In this document: one piece after another, positions 1 through 13,000 of the stretch
Layout: each line of letters opens with the position of its first letter
Position numbering within the stretch: the stretch's first letter is position 1
Origin: Dasyornis broadbenti
Taxonomy: Eukaryota; Chordata; Aves; Passeriformes; Dasyornithidae
Assembly: GCA_013397935.1 (NCBI GenBank)
Contig: VZRN01003159.1
Coordinates: forward strand, 217,081-281,080
DNA length: 64,000 bases
Direction of reading: 5' to 3'
Notes under the pieces: model-generated
Told to the model about the DNA's origin: nothing
Seen by the model: the letters and a program-made list of their open reading frames with translations, nothing else
Database searches by the model: none
Translations under genes and position numbers: made by a program

Positions 1-2972
1 CAGCACCAGGGAGGGGAGAACAAACCAAAACCCCCTGGCACAGGGCTTGCTCTACTGGCCCTGGGAGGTGGGACTGGCCCTGCCACAACAGCTCTGTGTC
101 CCATTTAATGTAGGTAAAGAACTGTGAATAGCCTCTTTGTAGAAACTGGATTCTGCAAAAATGGCATTAAAAAGCAGGTTTAATGAGTAAGATGCTTTTC
201 TAGGGTATTTGTATTTGATAATAATGACAGGACCTGTTGTGAGAGTTGGCCTCTGTCTCTTCTGTGTAGTGATGCTGTTAATAAGGTTTTCAGATGTGTA
301 ATCTGGGAGTATTTGTCCGAACTGATCTGTTTTGTCAGAATTCTAACTCATGCCATTTGGATCATCAGGTTTTTATGATTTACAGGACTCACTTATAACA
401 GAGTATTGTATTGTATTTTTATTTTTCTTCTTTTCCCATTTTGGTGTTGCTGAACTCTTCTGTAATCCTCTTAATTCTGTAAATATCAGTTTTTAAAGTA
501 TTTTTGCCTATTTATTGAGGAGCTTTCTAGAGCAGACATGGTAGCCACTGCCTTAAATTCCATGGCCACAGCTGTCCTGGTGCCCTAGAGTAATGAACTG
601 AGATGGCATCAGTCACTTCCTATGTAAGTCAAATTCTAAACAAAAATGGGCCCCGAAATCAGAAAGTCAGCTGGTGGAAAACACAGGACCTTTTCTCTCG
701 CCTTGCTTTTTCCCCATTGTTTTCCTCGCTGTGGCGCAGCAGGACAGTCATGTCCTAGAGGACAGGAGCAGGATGCAGCGGTAGCCAGACTAGCTGCAGG
801 ACGTGGGGAGGCAAAGCTGTGTTGAGGGGCATGTGCAGCATTGGGCATAATAGTGTGAGTGAACTCTTGTTTTCTCTGGTGTTGCAGCTGGGTGGCGTTC
901 CCTTCACCTTCCTGCCTCTTTGTACCCACCCAGAAACTGCTTTGCTCTCGTCAATGTAATGTTTAAGCTCAGCTGAGAGGAAGATATTGGGATTCTCATT
1001 GCCTGAAGAAAGTTCAGATGGGGATTAAGCTGAGTGATTTCTGCTGAGTGAAGCAAGAGGTTTGTTGGCTTGTAGTGAATGAAAGGGGAAGAAGGAAATG
1101 GAGTCAAAATGTTCAATTTTATTTTTATAATCCCATTTGTTTTCCTTCCTCTTGTGAACTTTTATGTTGGTTTTAGTTGATGGCAATAAGAGGATGAAGG
1201 GGATTTTGTCTCCTAGCAATGTAGGAATTGGATCAGATTGAAGAGAAGTACCTGTATTTGTGGCATGGCCAAAGTTGTGCCAGGAAAAAAAATCTGTTGT
1301 GTCTCAGTAGCTTATCTCTGGTCCTTACTTGGTCAGAAGGATTTCTACCTGACACACATCCTTTACCCACATGAAGTAATGTAGCTACACTGGAAAAGGA
1401 AGAAGTGCACTAAGGCTTACTTTTTTTTTCTTAAGCCTAGGAACTGTGCTGAACTGGCTGAAGTTGCGTGACTTAATGACTTAATGGTATACTGAAAAGT
1501 AATTGATATAAAAAGAAAGAAAACCAAAACAAAACTAAAACAAATCCCAAAAATGGCTTTACCTATGCCTTTTATGTTGTTAAGAGTATCTGTATCTTAC
1601 AGATCCTGGACAGTAAATGCTTGCTGTAGGCTTCTCTTTTCAGTAACTCTAGAGCTACCTTTTGACTGACATCAGAGGACTCCAGTGCAGACAGCCCCCA
1701 GAGGCTGCTGGTCTCAGTCATGACTTTTGGCTCTGAACCTGGCTGCTTAGAAAACACAAGGTTTTGGACAGGCATGGTCTGAATGTATCAAAAAAAAAAA
1801 AAAAAACTGTTTTAAAAGACACTTGTAAGGATTCATTTGAAAGTTTGAAGCTTTATTGTAATGTCTTAACTGTTGTGAAACCATGTATGTTTTTAATCTG
1901 TGATGCTTGTAATATATATTAGTTTAGTGAAGCTCACAGAAGCTTGCTTTAATCTACTTACATTATCCCATTTGCCTGTGGAGGAATACACGATATTACC
2001 TGAGTTCTGGAGGGTTGGTAAGTGCTAGAAAATGTTTACAGTGGGATAAATTCAAGAAGAACTGCCTGTGTTACTTCTGAAAGAAAAGTTAAAGGGCATA
2101 AATGGATAAATACAAATGATGGGCAAGAAAAATTTAGCTGCCTCCTTAATGTATGTAGGACCCTGATGTTTGGAAGCTGAAGGCAGGTATTTCAGAGCAG
2201 TAATAAAGCACACTTTCATAAAAGAAAAATGGTAATAGATTCTGTCTCTGCAGGAGCCTATATGTTGCAAACTGCTTTTCTAAGAGGAGATTTTCACTTC
2301 AGCTGACTTGTGGAGGGGTTTAGCAGCTTCTATTACGCAGAAGGGCAAACTGATTTTCAGTGACAGCTTTGGCTTTGTTAGCTGTGTGTTTTTTTCCATC
2401 AATATCTTCCCTTCTGCAAATGCTTGTCATGTATTAATAGTTCTTTGTGAGTTTGTTTCATTTCTTACAGGCTTCATCTGCTCTATTTCACAGTGGTTGT
2501 GTTACCTACCTTTGTGTTTCTAATTCATACATTGTTTCATCTATATCCTAGTTTGGAAGCAGAGACATTTGAAAAGAAGAGAACTGTTGGTATTTGGGAG
2601 AATTACAGCTTATATCTGCTATTCTAATTTCTTTTGGTTAATTCTGAAGATAGCATTAAGGCATGTCTTCATAAACTTAGGGGTCATAAAAGGTAATGCA
2701 TTTTAAGACTTTGTTTAAAGTGCTCATCTGTCATTTTTATGAGATTATCACTTACAGGCACTTGACATCAGCCAACTCAGATCCATATTTTTATTTGAAA
2801 AACATTTTGTCCCTGTGTGAATTCCTAAATCATGTGGGCACATTACATAACCTGACACTAACAGGCTGTGCTAGAATAAATCACTGCCATTAGAGGTTCT
2901 TCACTTGTCTTGGTCCATTATTTCATTTTATTCTGGGGTTTCTTTCTTTACTTGTTTCTGAAGCTTGGAATA
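1..2972. other. Non-coding stretch, presumed 5' intron or upstream of SEMA4D
   Basis: No coding exon, RNA gene or recognised repeat is visible here. The open frames are short and have no recognisable domain. A slightly more GC-rich pocket lies at about 690-850. A run of 17 A sits at 1790-1806 and has no identifiable retroposed gene in front of it. There is no CpG-dense promoter-like island. The link to SEMA4D rests only on its position upstream of the first coding exon. Confidence 0.5.
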
Positions 2973-3035
2973 TTCTTCCTTCCTCCCTTCCCCTCTCCCC
3001 CCTCCCCTCTTCCCCCTTCCCTCTCCCCTCCCCTC
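2973..3035. repeat. Polypyrimidine tract, G-rich on the minus strand
   Basis: About 60 bases are almost pure C and T, with repeated runs of three to six C. The minus strand therefore carries at least six runs of three or more G separated by one to three bases, which fits the usual G-quadruplex pattern. The mirror-like purine/pyrimidine asymmetry would also allow triplex (H-DNA) folding. Confidence 0.85.
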
Positions 3036-5196
3036 ATGAAAATTGGGGTGAAAGTATTAATTCTCCTCTTTGCAGTTTGTCCTCACGTTGTGCCACCTAT
3101 GATTACTGCTTGTAGTTAGTGTGGTTGATAAAACATCACAATTTAGAAACAACATTGATATGGTTGATTTTTGCTTTTAAATGTGTTGTGTGTATTTATG
3201 GAACACCACCAGAAACTCAGAATCGTTCTTATATTCCTTTATGAAAGGAATTTTCTCCTTACCTTCTCCTTACGGTAAGTGTTTCGCAATTCCTTATGTA
3301 ATTTTTTAACTGAAGAATAAGTGTCATATTACAAATGTTTTGGAAGAAGTGAATATCTGATTTTTTTAGATGTTTGTCTTGTACTCAAGTGTTGAAATGT
3401 TGTATTTTATTCATAGATTTGAAAGGTTGCAAAAAGCACTAAATATGGTGAGCTAGGACGGAAGGAGGATAAACTGTCCTTCCTAGGGAGGGGTTCTGTA
3501 CTATCTGTTCTTGCTAATGCAGTAGTTAAGTGGTATGATGTTGGACTTAAAATCTGATGGCTCTTATGATAAGGTGCTGTTCAGTGAAAAACTGTAAGAG
3601 GAAACTTCAAGGGGGTTTTTTGATTTATTTATACTAAAGTTTTGCCTCTTCTTTCAGTGCAGGATTTCTTTTTCCTATTCTGTTTGTTGATGAGAAGTGG
3701 AGCTACCTGTAGAAGTTCAAGTCCTTGTTGACTGTACAACAGTCACCTTTTGTTCTCCAGTTGAATATGTAAAAGACTGACTAACAATGGTTTCGTTATG
3801 TGATGGCTCCTGAATGCTGTTGCCTGATGGGCAAGAAAGTGTCAGCTTTAATTAATGGACAGTCTGTTAGTACAGTTTGTTTGTTTGAGCTGGGCTAGGA
3901 GGCGCATTGCTAAGTGATACACTAACCTACAGGAATATGTAGTTGTCTGCCTTGGAAACCTTTCAGACTGTTGTATGAGTTGCAGCATCTAAAACTCTTT
4001 GGCAGAAAAGTTAGACTTGTGCTCGTAGCTGTGAATTACGATTTATCTGATTTGAAGCTCTACTTCTGAGAGTGACAGGCTTTGTATCCAGTTCTTCTGA
4101 CAGGGAAGCAAGTGGATGCCATCATGCTTAGGCACAGTTTTAGTCACAGACCTGGTTCTACTTCTCAGGATGGCAGTACCACCTAAATTGTTTTAGTAAC
4201 TGCAATGCTTTCTCTTTGGGACCCTGTTACATTTACAGTGAGGTAGACAAACCTCTTTAAGTTTCATATACCCATTACTCAAGGGTGCATAGCATGAAAC
4301 GCAAAGGTTAATGAAGTGCCTGTGTGTGAAAGTCTTAGTTGTATGTTAACTTTTTCTTTGACAGCGCTAAAGTGTCCTGATTACAGCTTTTGTACAAAGC
4401 GTTTTCTGTCTGCTGCAGCTGTCGTGACTATACCGTGTGTCATGATTAGTCTGTCAGTGTTCATTGCTCTGGAGGGGGTTAGTCATTATTTACTCATTCC
4501 ACTACCTGCTTCTCCAGCAGTTTTGCATTTAGAATCTTCTGTTGAGAATACCAGTCTAACTTTGATAGAGTGAAACTGAAGAATTTGGTTAAACATCAGT
4601 TCATTTCAAATTAGTTTACTTCATATTGTTTCTACAAGTAACTGTGTCTTTCAGATTGATTTTTTGTTCTTGCATTCTTTGTTTGCTGCCTGAAGTTGCA
4701 TCAAGCTGAGGGCTGTGAGACTTTGCTGTAAAGCAGTTCGTTTGTGTTTGCCATACCCATTGCCTTAGTTTTCTAAATGATCCTTTATGGTAAATTTTCA
4801 GCCTCCAACATGTTGACAAATAAGTTCTAAACATGCTCACAGTGCTTCTTATTTTTTTTGTGCTATCCAAAAAGTGAAACTAGCTTGTGGTATGAATTAT
4901 ACTTGCTGAACTTGTAGTCAGACATTTATCTTTTCTATCTCACAGTGCTCAAATGGCTTTTTGCATTCTGCAGTCAGTGAAGTTGGAAGACAAATAACAG
5001 TAAAGAAACAGGCTTCAGTATAGGTGACTTGTCCCTTTCACTTCTTCTTCAGTGTGCCTTTGTAGGTCCTGCTGCTGACCATTTGTGATGCATCATTATA
5101 TTCTCATAATGCTAAATCATTATGTCCCTGCCACAGTCTGCTAGTTTTTGTCGGCATTGGAACAGAAGAGGACTGTGAGAGCACTGTTACTCAGTG

Positions 5197-5230
5197 ATTT
5201 ATTTATTAATTTGTTTATTTATTAATTAAT
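5197..5230. repeat. Imperfect ATTT tetranucleotide repeat
   Basis: A short imperfect tandem array of ATTT/ATTA units ending in ATTAATTAAT. It is an ordinary AT-rich microsatellite. Confidence 0.8.
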
Positions 5231-8200
5231 CTTCTGGGAGCAGCTCATGTTTTGGCTGGGAGTGAGAATGGAGTAATGAAAGGCTTGGCATCCCGCATAC
5301 ACTGCTGTAGAGAGAGAGAGACTTTGGAGGCAGCTGAAGCCCACATTATCTGTGTGTTTAAGGGACTGAAACAATGTCTAGGATGGGAAGAGAGCAAGTG
5401 TGGTGGAATCTGCACTGAGTCCTGCTATTCTGAGCTCCAAATCTTCCACTTTTTAGTGCACCTGTGTTACAAGCTTTGAGATGTTGTTAATACTGCTGTA
5501 GATCAGAATCCCTTAGGTATCTGGACTGTGTGTTTCTGTGACACTCAGGCTGGTGTTTTTGAAGTGCTCTCCTGTGTATGTTTGTCACGGAAGCACAGCT
5601 TGTGCACTTGCACTTACGTTTATTCAGTCCTTTAGTATCAGCACAGAGTTTTCAGAGCCTCAGAGGTCCATCCGCTCTGTATGCATCTCACCTTCACTGT
5701 AGCTTAAATAGCAAGTTAACATAGACTTCAAATAAAATAGGTTGGTATTTTGCAGTGTTGTCTCACTTGGTTAGCAAGAGTGTTAACCCTGTGTGTGCTG
5801 TGAGCTGAAGAGGCGTACTTCACAGTTTGTCAAGTCTCTGGTGTGACTGCCAGAAGGAAAATTACATGAAAGAGATTCAAAAGATACCCACATGCAATTA
5901 AAAATTGAGGAGAGAAGTGGATCAGTAGAAATCCAAACTTGTGAGGAACACATTCAAGATGCTTTATTTCATGGCAGCAACTGGCCTGGTAGCTTCCAGT
6001 GTATTTTCTCTGTTTGGTAGAATTTCAGTCGAAACTGTAACACTTTCAAAACTGTAGTTCTGCACTGTAAAAGACAGCATGTTCTTCCTGAAAATCTGCA
6101 GTTAAATGAGCTTTTACTTATTTCCTTGCATTAGCACCAAAACCTTGTCTGTCTCTGTATAGAGCTGCATTCAGAAACTGATATGGCTAAAAAGTGATGT
6201 CACACCTCCATTTCTCCCCATAAAAGTAAATGGCCTAGTTATTCCCCCGGGTAAATCTTTTGAAACTTCAAAATCAATGTTTTCATTTGTCTCTGAGAAC
6301 AAGGGGAAGAAACCTGTGCACATGTATCTTTCTGCATCTCTTATAGTGATACATACGTTACGTATTTACTGCTGTTGAAGTGTCATTTCAGGCACTATCA
6401 ATCTGGTGGTTGTATAAAATCTGAATTTTTCTGCTTGTGTGCCTGGTCCTGTTCTTCTGGTCCCTTCTGTGATGACATTCTGTTCCTGGTTGGTGGAGGT
6501 GGAGAGAAGGCAGTGTCTGTTGCTGGCAAAGCTCTGCATCTCCGTTAATGCACTGCTTACATTTATTCAAATTATCCTCCATCTTGTGTCTGATACTCTT
6601 CAAACAAGTGAATTTTGGGGGCTTTTCCAATGGAGCAAATTCAAGTACTTGATAGTTTATAGTGTAACACTGGGCAGACACCAGACATCAAGGGGGATAA
6701 AAAATACGCATGTGCAGATGTGACTCTACCAATAACCTGGAAAATACGTTTTTGCTTAACTTTTGTATATCCCAGAAGTACATTCTCCAGAACATGTCAG
6801 GTCTTAGAAGTGCTGAGCCAAGCAGCAGTATGGATCCCTGCCTTAGTTTCTTCAGCTAGGATCCCTAGCTAAGAAAGAGGTGTTTGGGGGAGCGCTGTTT
6901 CTCTTTTTGCCATGTTGGTAGGGAATGCCAGTCTTCTCTCCATATGGCCTAGGCTGGTTTAGTATGCAGTGGGGGATGATGCTGGGAATTTTCATTGAAT
7001 GTAAGAAGGAGCTGAATGATGGTGCTGGATTAGTAACTTGGTAAGTAGCCACTGACTACCAAGTGCAGACTCCTGTGCCAGCTTTGATGGGAAAATCTTT
7101 TGCTTCCCCTTTGCGAAGTGATAAGATGTGTTGTTGGCTGCGTGTTTTCTGCCCTGACACCAGGGGTGTGTAGAGTCGGAGCACACAGCATGCTGGGTCC
7201 GTTTACAACAAGGCCCATCCTGCTATCACTCTGCAGATGTACCTTCTCCTACGGCACAGAGGATGAGGCTGATGCAGTTCAGTTAGTAAAGTTTTTGCTG
7301 TCAGGGCACAAATTCTCAGGCCAGAGCAGAGGAGGAGAGGTATATTTGTGTGTTTTAAATCAGTGAGTGGAGCAAACACCCTAGTCACACCATTTGCATT
7401 TGAATTATGGACTAGTTTTGTTTCTTAGAACAGGAGATGCTGTGTGTTTTCAACATTTGTGGCACTCACTGTCTTAGTGCTTTCTGATTTGATTTTTGTG
7501 AATCTTTTATTTCAATCACTTAACACATACAGTATGAGGAAATGGCACCATTTGCAACAGGAGAACTGGCTTCTATGAGAAGTTTAATTTTGGAGGCCCT
7601 TTGATAGCTTTGGCCTAGTTTGGGAGCCATCTCTGTCAGTCACATATTATTTCAGATGAGTTAGCTATGGCTGTGACAGTAGGCACATGATTGCTTTTCA
7701 GGAATCTCAGCACTGGAAAAAAATTACTTCTGAGTTATTGCAGTACATTGCAGTTCTACTTCTTTTTCTCCGCATGTATAAAAACCAAAAATGACTGCCT
7801 TGCTTTCCTTGCTCTATGGTCATGAAAAGGCCAAGGTTGGAAGGCACAGTTCTGGTTTTGTTATAAAGAAATCTGGGAGAAAAAATTGTAAATTGAAGTT
7901 TTGGGGTGTTTTTTCTTTCTATGTGCTACAACAGGCTTGGCTCTCTGAAGAAGCAGCTCTTTGACAATATGTTCTGAATTGTGAGCATGGAATTTTGACA
8001 CTCAGTGCTGTGAGAGCAAATGTTCACACTCAGGTTTTGGTGTGGAATTTTGCTTTTTTTTTTTTCTTTAATAAACAGCAGCTTTGATCTGATTTTTGCG
8101 TGTCCTGTGCTACTGCCATAACTCTCCTGTACACCAGATGATTACTTATATTTTGGATATGCTGTCTTAGTATGTTAGATACGAATCCCAGAGAGAAATC

Positions 8201-8390
8201 ATTCTTTCGGAAACTGTAATAAAAACATTTTAAAGAGATTCTTCTCCCTTTCTTGTCCCCAGCCTTCCAGAAAATCTTGTGGAAACAGTGAAATCCAAAA
8301 CATGGACATTGTATATTCAGGCTGTTGCTCTTTGTGTCTGAAGGCTCTGTTTCCCTGCAAACAAAGTTAGGTGTTTTTATTGTGCCATTT

Positions 8391-8519
8391 ACAGGTTTTT
8401 GTTGGTGGTGTAGTTTTTCCTTTTTGTTTGTTTGGTTGGTTTTTTTGGTTTGGTTGGGTTTTTTCTTTCTCTTTCTTTTTTTTTTGTTGGTTGGTTTTTG
8501 GTTTTTTTTTTTGGTTCAT
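8391..8519. repeat. T/G-rich low-complexity block
   Basis: The block is built from TTTG, GGTT and T-run units with almost no A or C. It makes a Phe/Leu/Val/Trp-only open frame at 8325-8552 that can be mistaken for a membrane protein. That frame has no other coding support and is a composition artefact. Confidence 0.85.
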
Positions 8520-10011
8520 GGTGTTTTATTTGTAATTGAGCACAACCATTAATGTATTGGAAAGTGATCTAGAAGAGCCAGGCAAAATTGAATGCTCCAT
8601 TGTGCATGGTACTATGATGAATGTATTTTCTGTTTCCTGATGGTCTTGCAGCATTATTAATTTCAGAGTTGTACTGGATACACAGTGAAACAAGTTTTGA
8701 ACTTGTGCTGTGAGTAAAGGATGTATTTTTCAGTTGGAAAATCACATGTAATGCTTTTTTGTACTGCCAGATGCAGCAGATGGTAATCCTTTGCTGCAAT
8801 ATATCTCCTTGAGAAATCATGTTTTAAGCTGCTACCAGAGGGATGCTACCAGATGGGAAATTGGAGAAATGTGCCTCTGAGTTTGGAGTGTTAAAAGTCA
8901 ATATATGTTCCCTATCTGTACTGTGTATAAAAGCAGTAACTTCATGTAGGAGACCTACCTCAGGTTCATTCTTGCCTAAGTAGTGCCACTTACAGTAGTA
9001 CTCTTGTCCTGTACATCCCACATGGATAGGCAACAGCCTGACAGCTGAAACCAGCTGCCACAGGTGTGTGACAGTTACATGGCACTGTCCTGTAGGCCCT
9101 ACAGTAGTAGTTTTAAATCTGTATTTCCTGGTTGCTATTTTACAGATGGATTAGATAGAGTTTAAATGAACATAAGTTCTTAACTCCTTGTCTATGCTTA
9201 TATGAGGCTGTAGCATTGAGGTATTTTTAAACGGTTGATCAGTTAGCTTCCTTGGTTCCTTGGACATTGTTTACATTACCAAATAATCTATTCAAATATT
9301 TAAAAACAAGCATTCCAAGATTCATTTTGCATTCCAATTTACTAGTCTATTGCCTTTCTTCAAAATAAAAATATTGCCAAAAATGTTGTCAGTAATATGA
9401 TATCTGCACATGATATATGCAGATACTGAAGTATTTTAATGTAAATATGAACAAAATATTTTCAGGATATTTTCCCTGCTTCTTGCTTTGCGTTTTGCAA
9501 AGGTTGTAGCCTTGGGATGCCAGCCAGACTTTGAACTGTAAAAGAGAGCATAAAGAATGCAGGATGTTTTTAGAATACACAGAACGGTGAGCAGATGGCT
9601 TCATTAAATTCTTTCTGGAGCAAGGAGAGCTGTCGCTGCTTTTGGAACAAAATTGGCTAGAGCAACTGCTTGTACATTGCCATCCTAACTGTGTGGCAGG
9701 TAGAAGAATATTTGTACAATTCTGTGTAAAACAATTGGTCCATGTACCTTCAAAATATAAATGCTGGAGAGTCGTGCTTCTGTTCTGTGAAATGATAGGT
9801 ACAAATAAGAACAAGAGACTGCATGAGAGACTGCATGTTTCATCAGTAGACATTCTGTGCATGTTTTAAATATTGGGCAGGGGAATTTCTGCTAGTTGAT
9901 TTTTTTTTTTTTTTTATTTTTGCTCCTCAACCTCAGAATTCTGTTCTTTGCCACAAAATAATTTATTTTACTTCTTTTGCTTTCTTTTTTGGAGACCACT
10001 GCGGAAAACTA

Positions 10012-10049
10012 CATTTATAACTAAATGTAACAAAATGTAGTTATAAATG
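10012..10049. repeat. 12-bp inverted repeat with 14-nt spacer
   Basis: The arms CATTTATAACTA (10012-10023) and TAGTTATAAATG (10038-10049) are exact reverse complements. The spacer repeats AATGTA/AAATG motifs. No flanking target duplication is obvious, so a transposon assignment is not supported. Confidence 0.8.
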
Positions 10050-13000
10050 ACTTTTGAAGGAGAGTGATACCGAAAAGGTAATTTATTTCCTTTAGAATAT
10101 AAAGTCTTCTGACAGAAGTGTATCAAGAGCATGGTTGCTCAGGGTTTCAGTGTTCCTGTGTTGATCAAAATTTTGTGTGTATGGTGGGAGCAAGTGTTTG
10201 CTTTGCTTGCATGTAAGCTGTAATTGGGTACTTGGTGCTCAATTTTCTCCCAATCCTTCTACCCCCAGTGTTAAAGAAGAACTTAGAAAGTTTGGGTCAA
10301 AGCAAATACTCTCAAGTTATGATATATGAATTGCCTGCTACAAGCAGAGTATCTGTTAAGCTCAAAGATGGGGGGATAGCTTTAGGGAGAATTTGAAGTT
10401 GACTTCTGTTCTTGTAGATGGGAAGTCAGAGATCAGAGATGTAGAACATTGTTGTACCTGTTAGGCCCTTTCAGAGTTGAGTGTTTCCTTTAATTTGTTG
10501 TCTTTAATCAAGGCGGCAAACCTGGTATCTCAGACTGTGTCCTGCTGTAATGATAAATTTATTGGTATTGTTTATTGCATATCCTTGCCTTTGCCCAGTA
10601 AATACCTCTTTATTACAAATTAGATATTAGCTTGTTTTAAACAGTGGAGGAGAACTGGTGCATCTGCTGATAGGTCTGAACTCATGTGTTAAGGCATATC
10701 TGTTGGTATACAGTATATTCTGGGGAAGCCTTGGCCTCTAATCAATCTTCTTTGTTGGTTTCAACTCTGTATTCTGTTAAAATGCCCCTAGCAGATAATC
10801 TGGGACAGTAGTGTTAGGATTAGTTTGTGGTTTGAGATTGAGTATTTATTTATGAAGGTGCTTGTGCATCAGTTTGTTTCACTGTACTGAACCAAATACC
10901 TCAGTGTAGCAGTTGTGCAGAAGTTTGTATGTGAATTTTTACATATATTTGTGTAATAGATCAAGTCTGTGTTTTTTACCTAGGTTTCTTTTTTAAGGGT
11001 AAATTTGTAATGTTGTACACATGCATCGCAGAAACTGGCTGAGCCAGACATCATATTGCTGGAGGAAATTTTGTGCTTAATTAGAATCAATACATTCCAC
11101 AATGAGAGTAGAAAATGACCTTGTATTTGGGAGGATGAATTACTAGCATGTTATTGGCTTTGTTTGAAGTTTTTCTCTGCACTGTTCTCACCCTGTATTC
11201 TCATGTTAAGCTTTGTATGTCTATGATACTTTTAAAATGCTGTCTTTTATGTGTGCGTTTTCTAGAACTATATGTGGTACTAAGAGAGCTGGACAGTGCC
11301 ACTATTGTGATAGAAGAATCCGAGGAGATCCACTGTAAATGCAGTTCTGGCCCTAGTTATCTCATACCTGCCACTGTCTGTAAAGCAAAGCTTGTAGACT
11401 TATCCCAGTAGACATCTATGAAAAGAGTCATGACTGTAAGTGGAGCACTTCATCCCACTCCATCAGGTATTTTGCAAGATAGGCAACATTTTTCTTACCT
11501 TTTTACTCTCCTGTGCCTTTTTTGTGGACAGGTGCAGCACTGCTGCATGAGGTTGTAGGGACCCTAGTGGGCAGGTGTTTTAGATTCCAGATTGTATCAA
11601 TTTTCATCTTTCATGCATGAACAAGAACTGATATGTTGTATAACTGTAATTCTGGTACATCTGTGAGTGCTAGCAATACGTGCAATGAAAAGTAGTCTTG
11701 TTAAACGCCAGGCCTTGCACGTCCTCTGGACAGGAACTCAGTCATGTATTTGTGTCTGTCATTCTTTATTGATGTTTTGCAAACATCTCACAACAAAGAC
11801 TGCTAAGCCATTCGGACATCTGGCTGAATCACATTTAACCAGCTTATGTGAGCAAATGTTTCTACCCATTCATGTAGTGAAATGTTAGCAGCAAAGCCTG
11901 GGATGTTCTGCCACATAGATGAATGGCTTAATGTGGTTATGATTTAATGAAATTTACTCAGCTTGTTCTAACTATGGCCCTGTCCTCGTAAAGGCAGAAA
12001 TGATTGCCACTTTGCAGTCTAGGTTTAATGTTTTGACCCATGGAAATTCTCTGCTTTTGCTCTTACTCTGTTTAGCTTCTGTCAACTGCAGACCCTTTCT
12101 AAGCAGAAGCAAAGGAAAGTGTGTCTGCAGACATATATTAGGTTGGATGCCTCTTGTGTCTGGTCAGCCTTGGTTTGGACCGAATAATGTACAACATGTG
12201 AAAACATATTTTGCCAGGTTTTTTTTTTTCCCCTGTGCTGGTGGAGAAGATGATCAGCTTCCTTGAAACTGTAGTTGTAATGATGATCTGTATGTTAAGA
12301 AGATAAAATGTGTACTAAGACTAGAGTGTGAATAATTCTTAGTTGGACTCTGCCTTCTTTGCAGATTTTTCCTAACATGCAGCAAAGGAAAATGACTCTA
12401 ATGTTCCCCTATTCACTCATGCAGCTCTGATCTAGTTGTCAGTGCTGCAGCTCATAGGTGTGAACAGCTTCACACTACTCTGAGCTGCTGCAGAAGTGGC
12501 CCAGGAGCAGGGCAGGAGGAAGACCAGTACCCCAAGGATGCAACCTTAAGTCATGGCTTCAAGTTGAGCTTAATTGAGTAACTGCAGTTGCCTGTTCCTT
12601 GTCCTTTTGCTCCGTTCCCTGACCCTCTTTGCTGCTGCTGCTGCTTCTCTTGAGAGATCTTTTTGATAATGGGACTGTAGAGTGTCCTGGTTAAAAATTT
12701 ATGCTTTGTCTTATTCCCCTGAAATAGCTTTCCTCTGAAACAGCTGTCTGATTTTTTTATTTTTTATTTTTACTTTTTGTCTCCTCTGTACTGTGAGGCG
12801 TGTTACTCGCCCAAACAAGCTGTGCCTATTCTGTTATTGTATTGTTATCTTTAGTGCTTAATGCAAATCCTGCTATTCAGTGGTGGTTGTTTCTGTTTCA
12901 GGTACAAAAATCTGAGTCAGTGTTACACTAGTTTCCTCAAGTCCTGGTTGATGGGCAGCAGTCACTGTGTAGATTAAGAGTTTGAATGCTGTGTAAGCCT

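Larger units (their letters stand above)
3036..9899. other. Non-coding stretch with scattered simple repeats
   Basis: No gene was recognised. The stretch is AT-rich with many stop codons in every frame, as expected of a long avian intron or intergenic DNA. The exceptions are an ATTT-type repeat at 5197-5230 and a T/G-rich low-complexity block at 8391-8519, both listed separately. Confidence 0.5.

Noticed and set aside
8325..8552. Apparent small hydrophobic protein
   Set aside because: Produced by T/G low-complexity sequence; every hydrophobic run maps to TTT, TTG or GTT repeats.
9389..9862. 157-codon minus-strand open frame
   Set aside because: Cys/Ser/Phe-rich sequence with no domain, no splice or promoter context, and typical of chance frames in AT-rich DNA.
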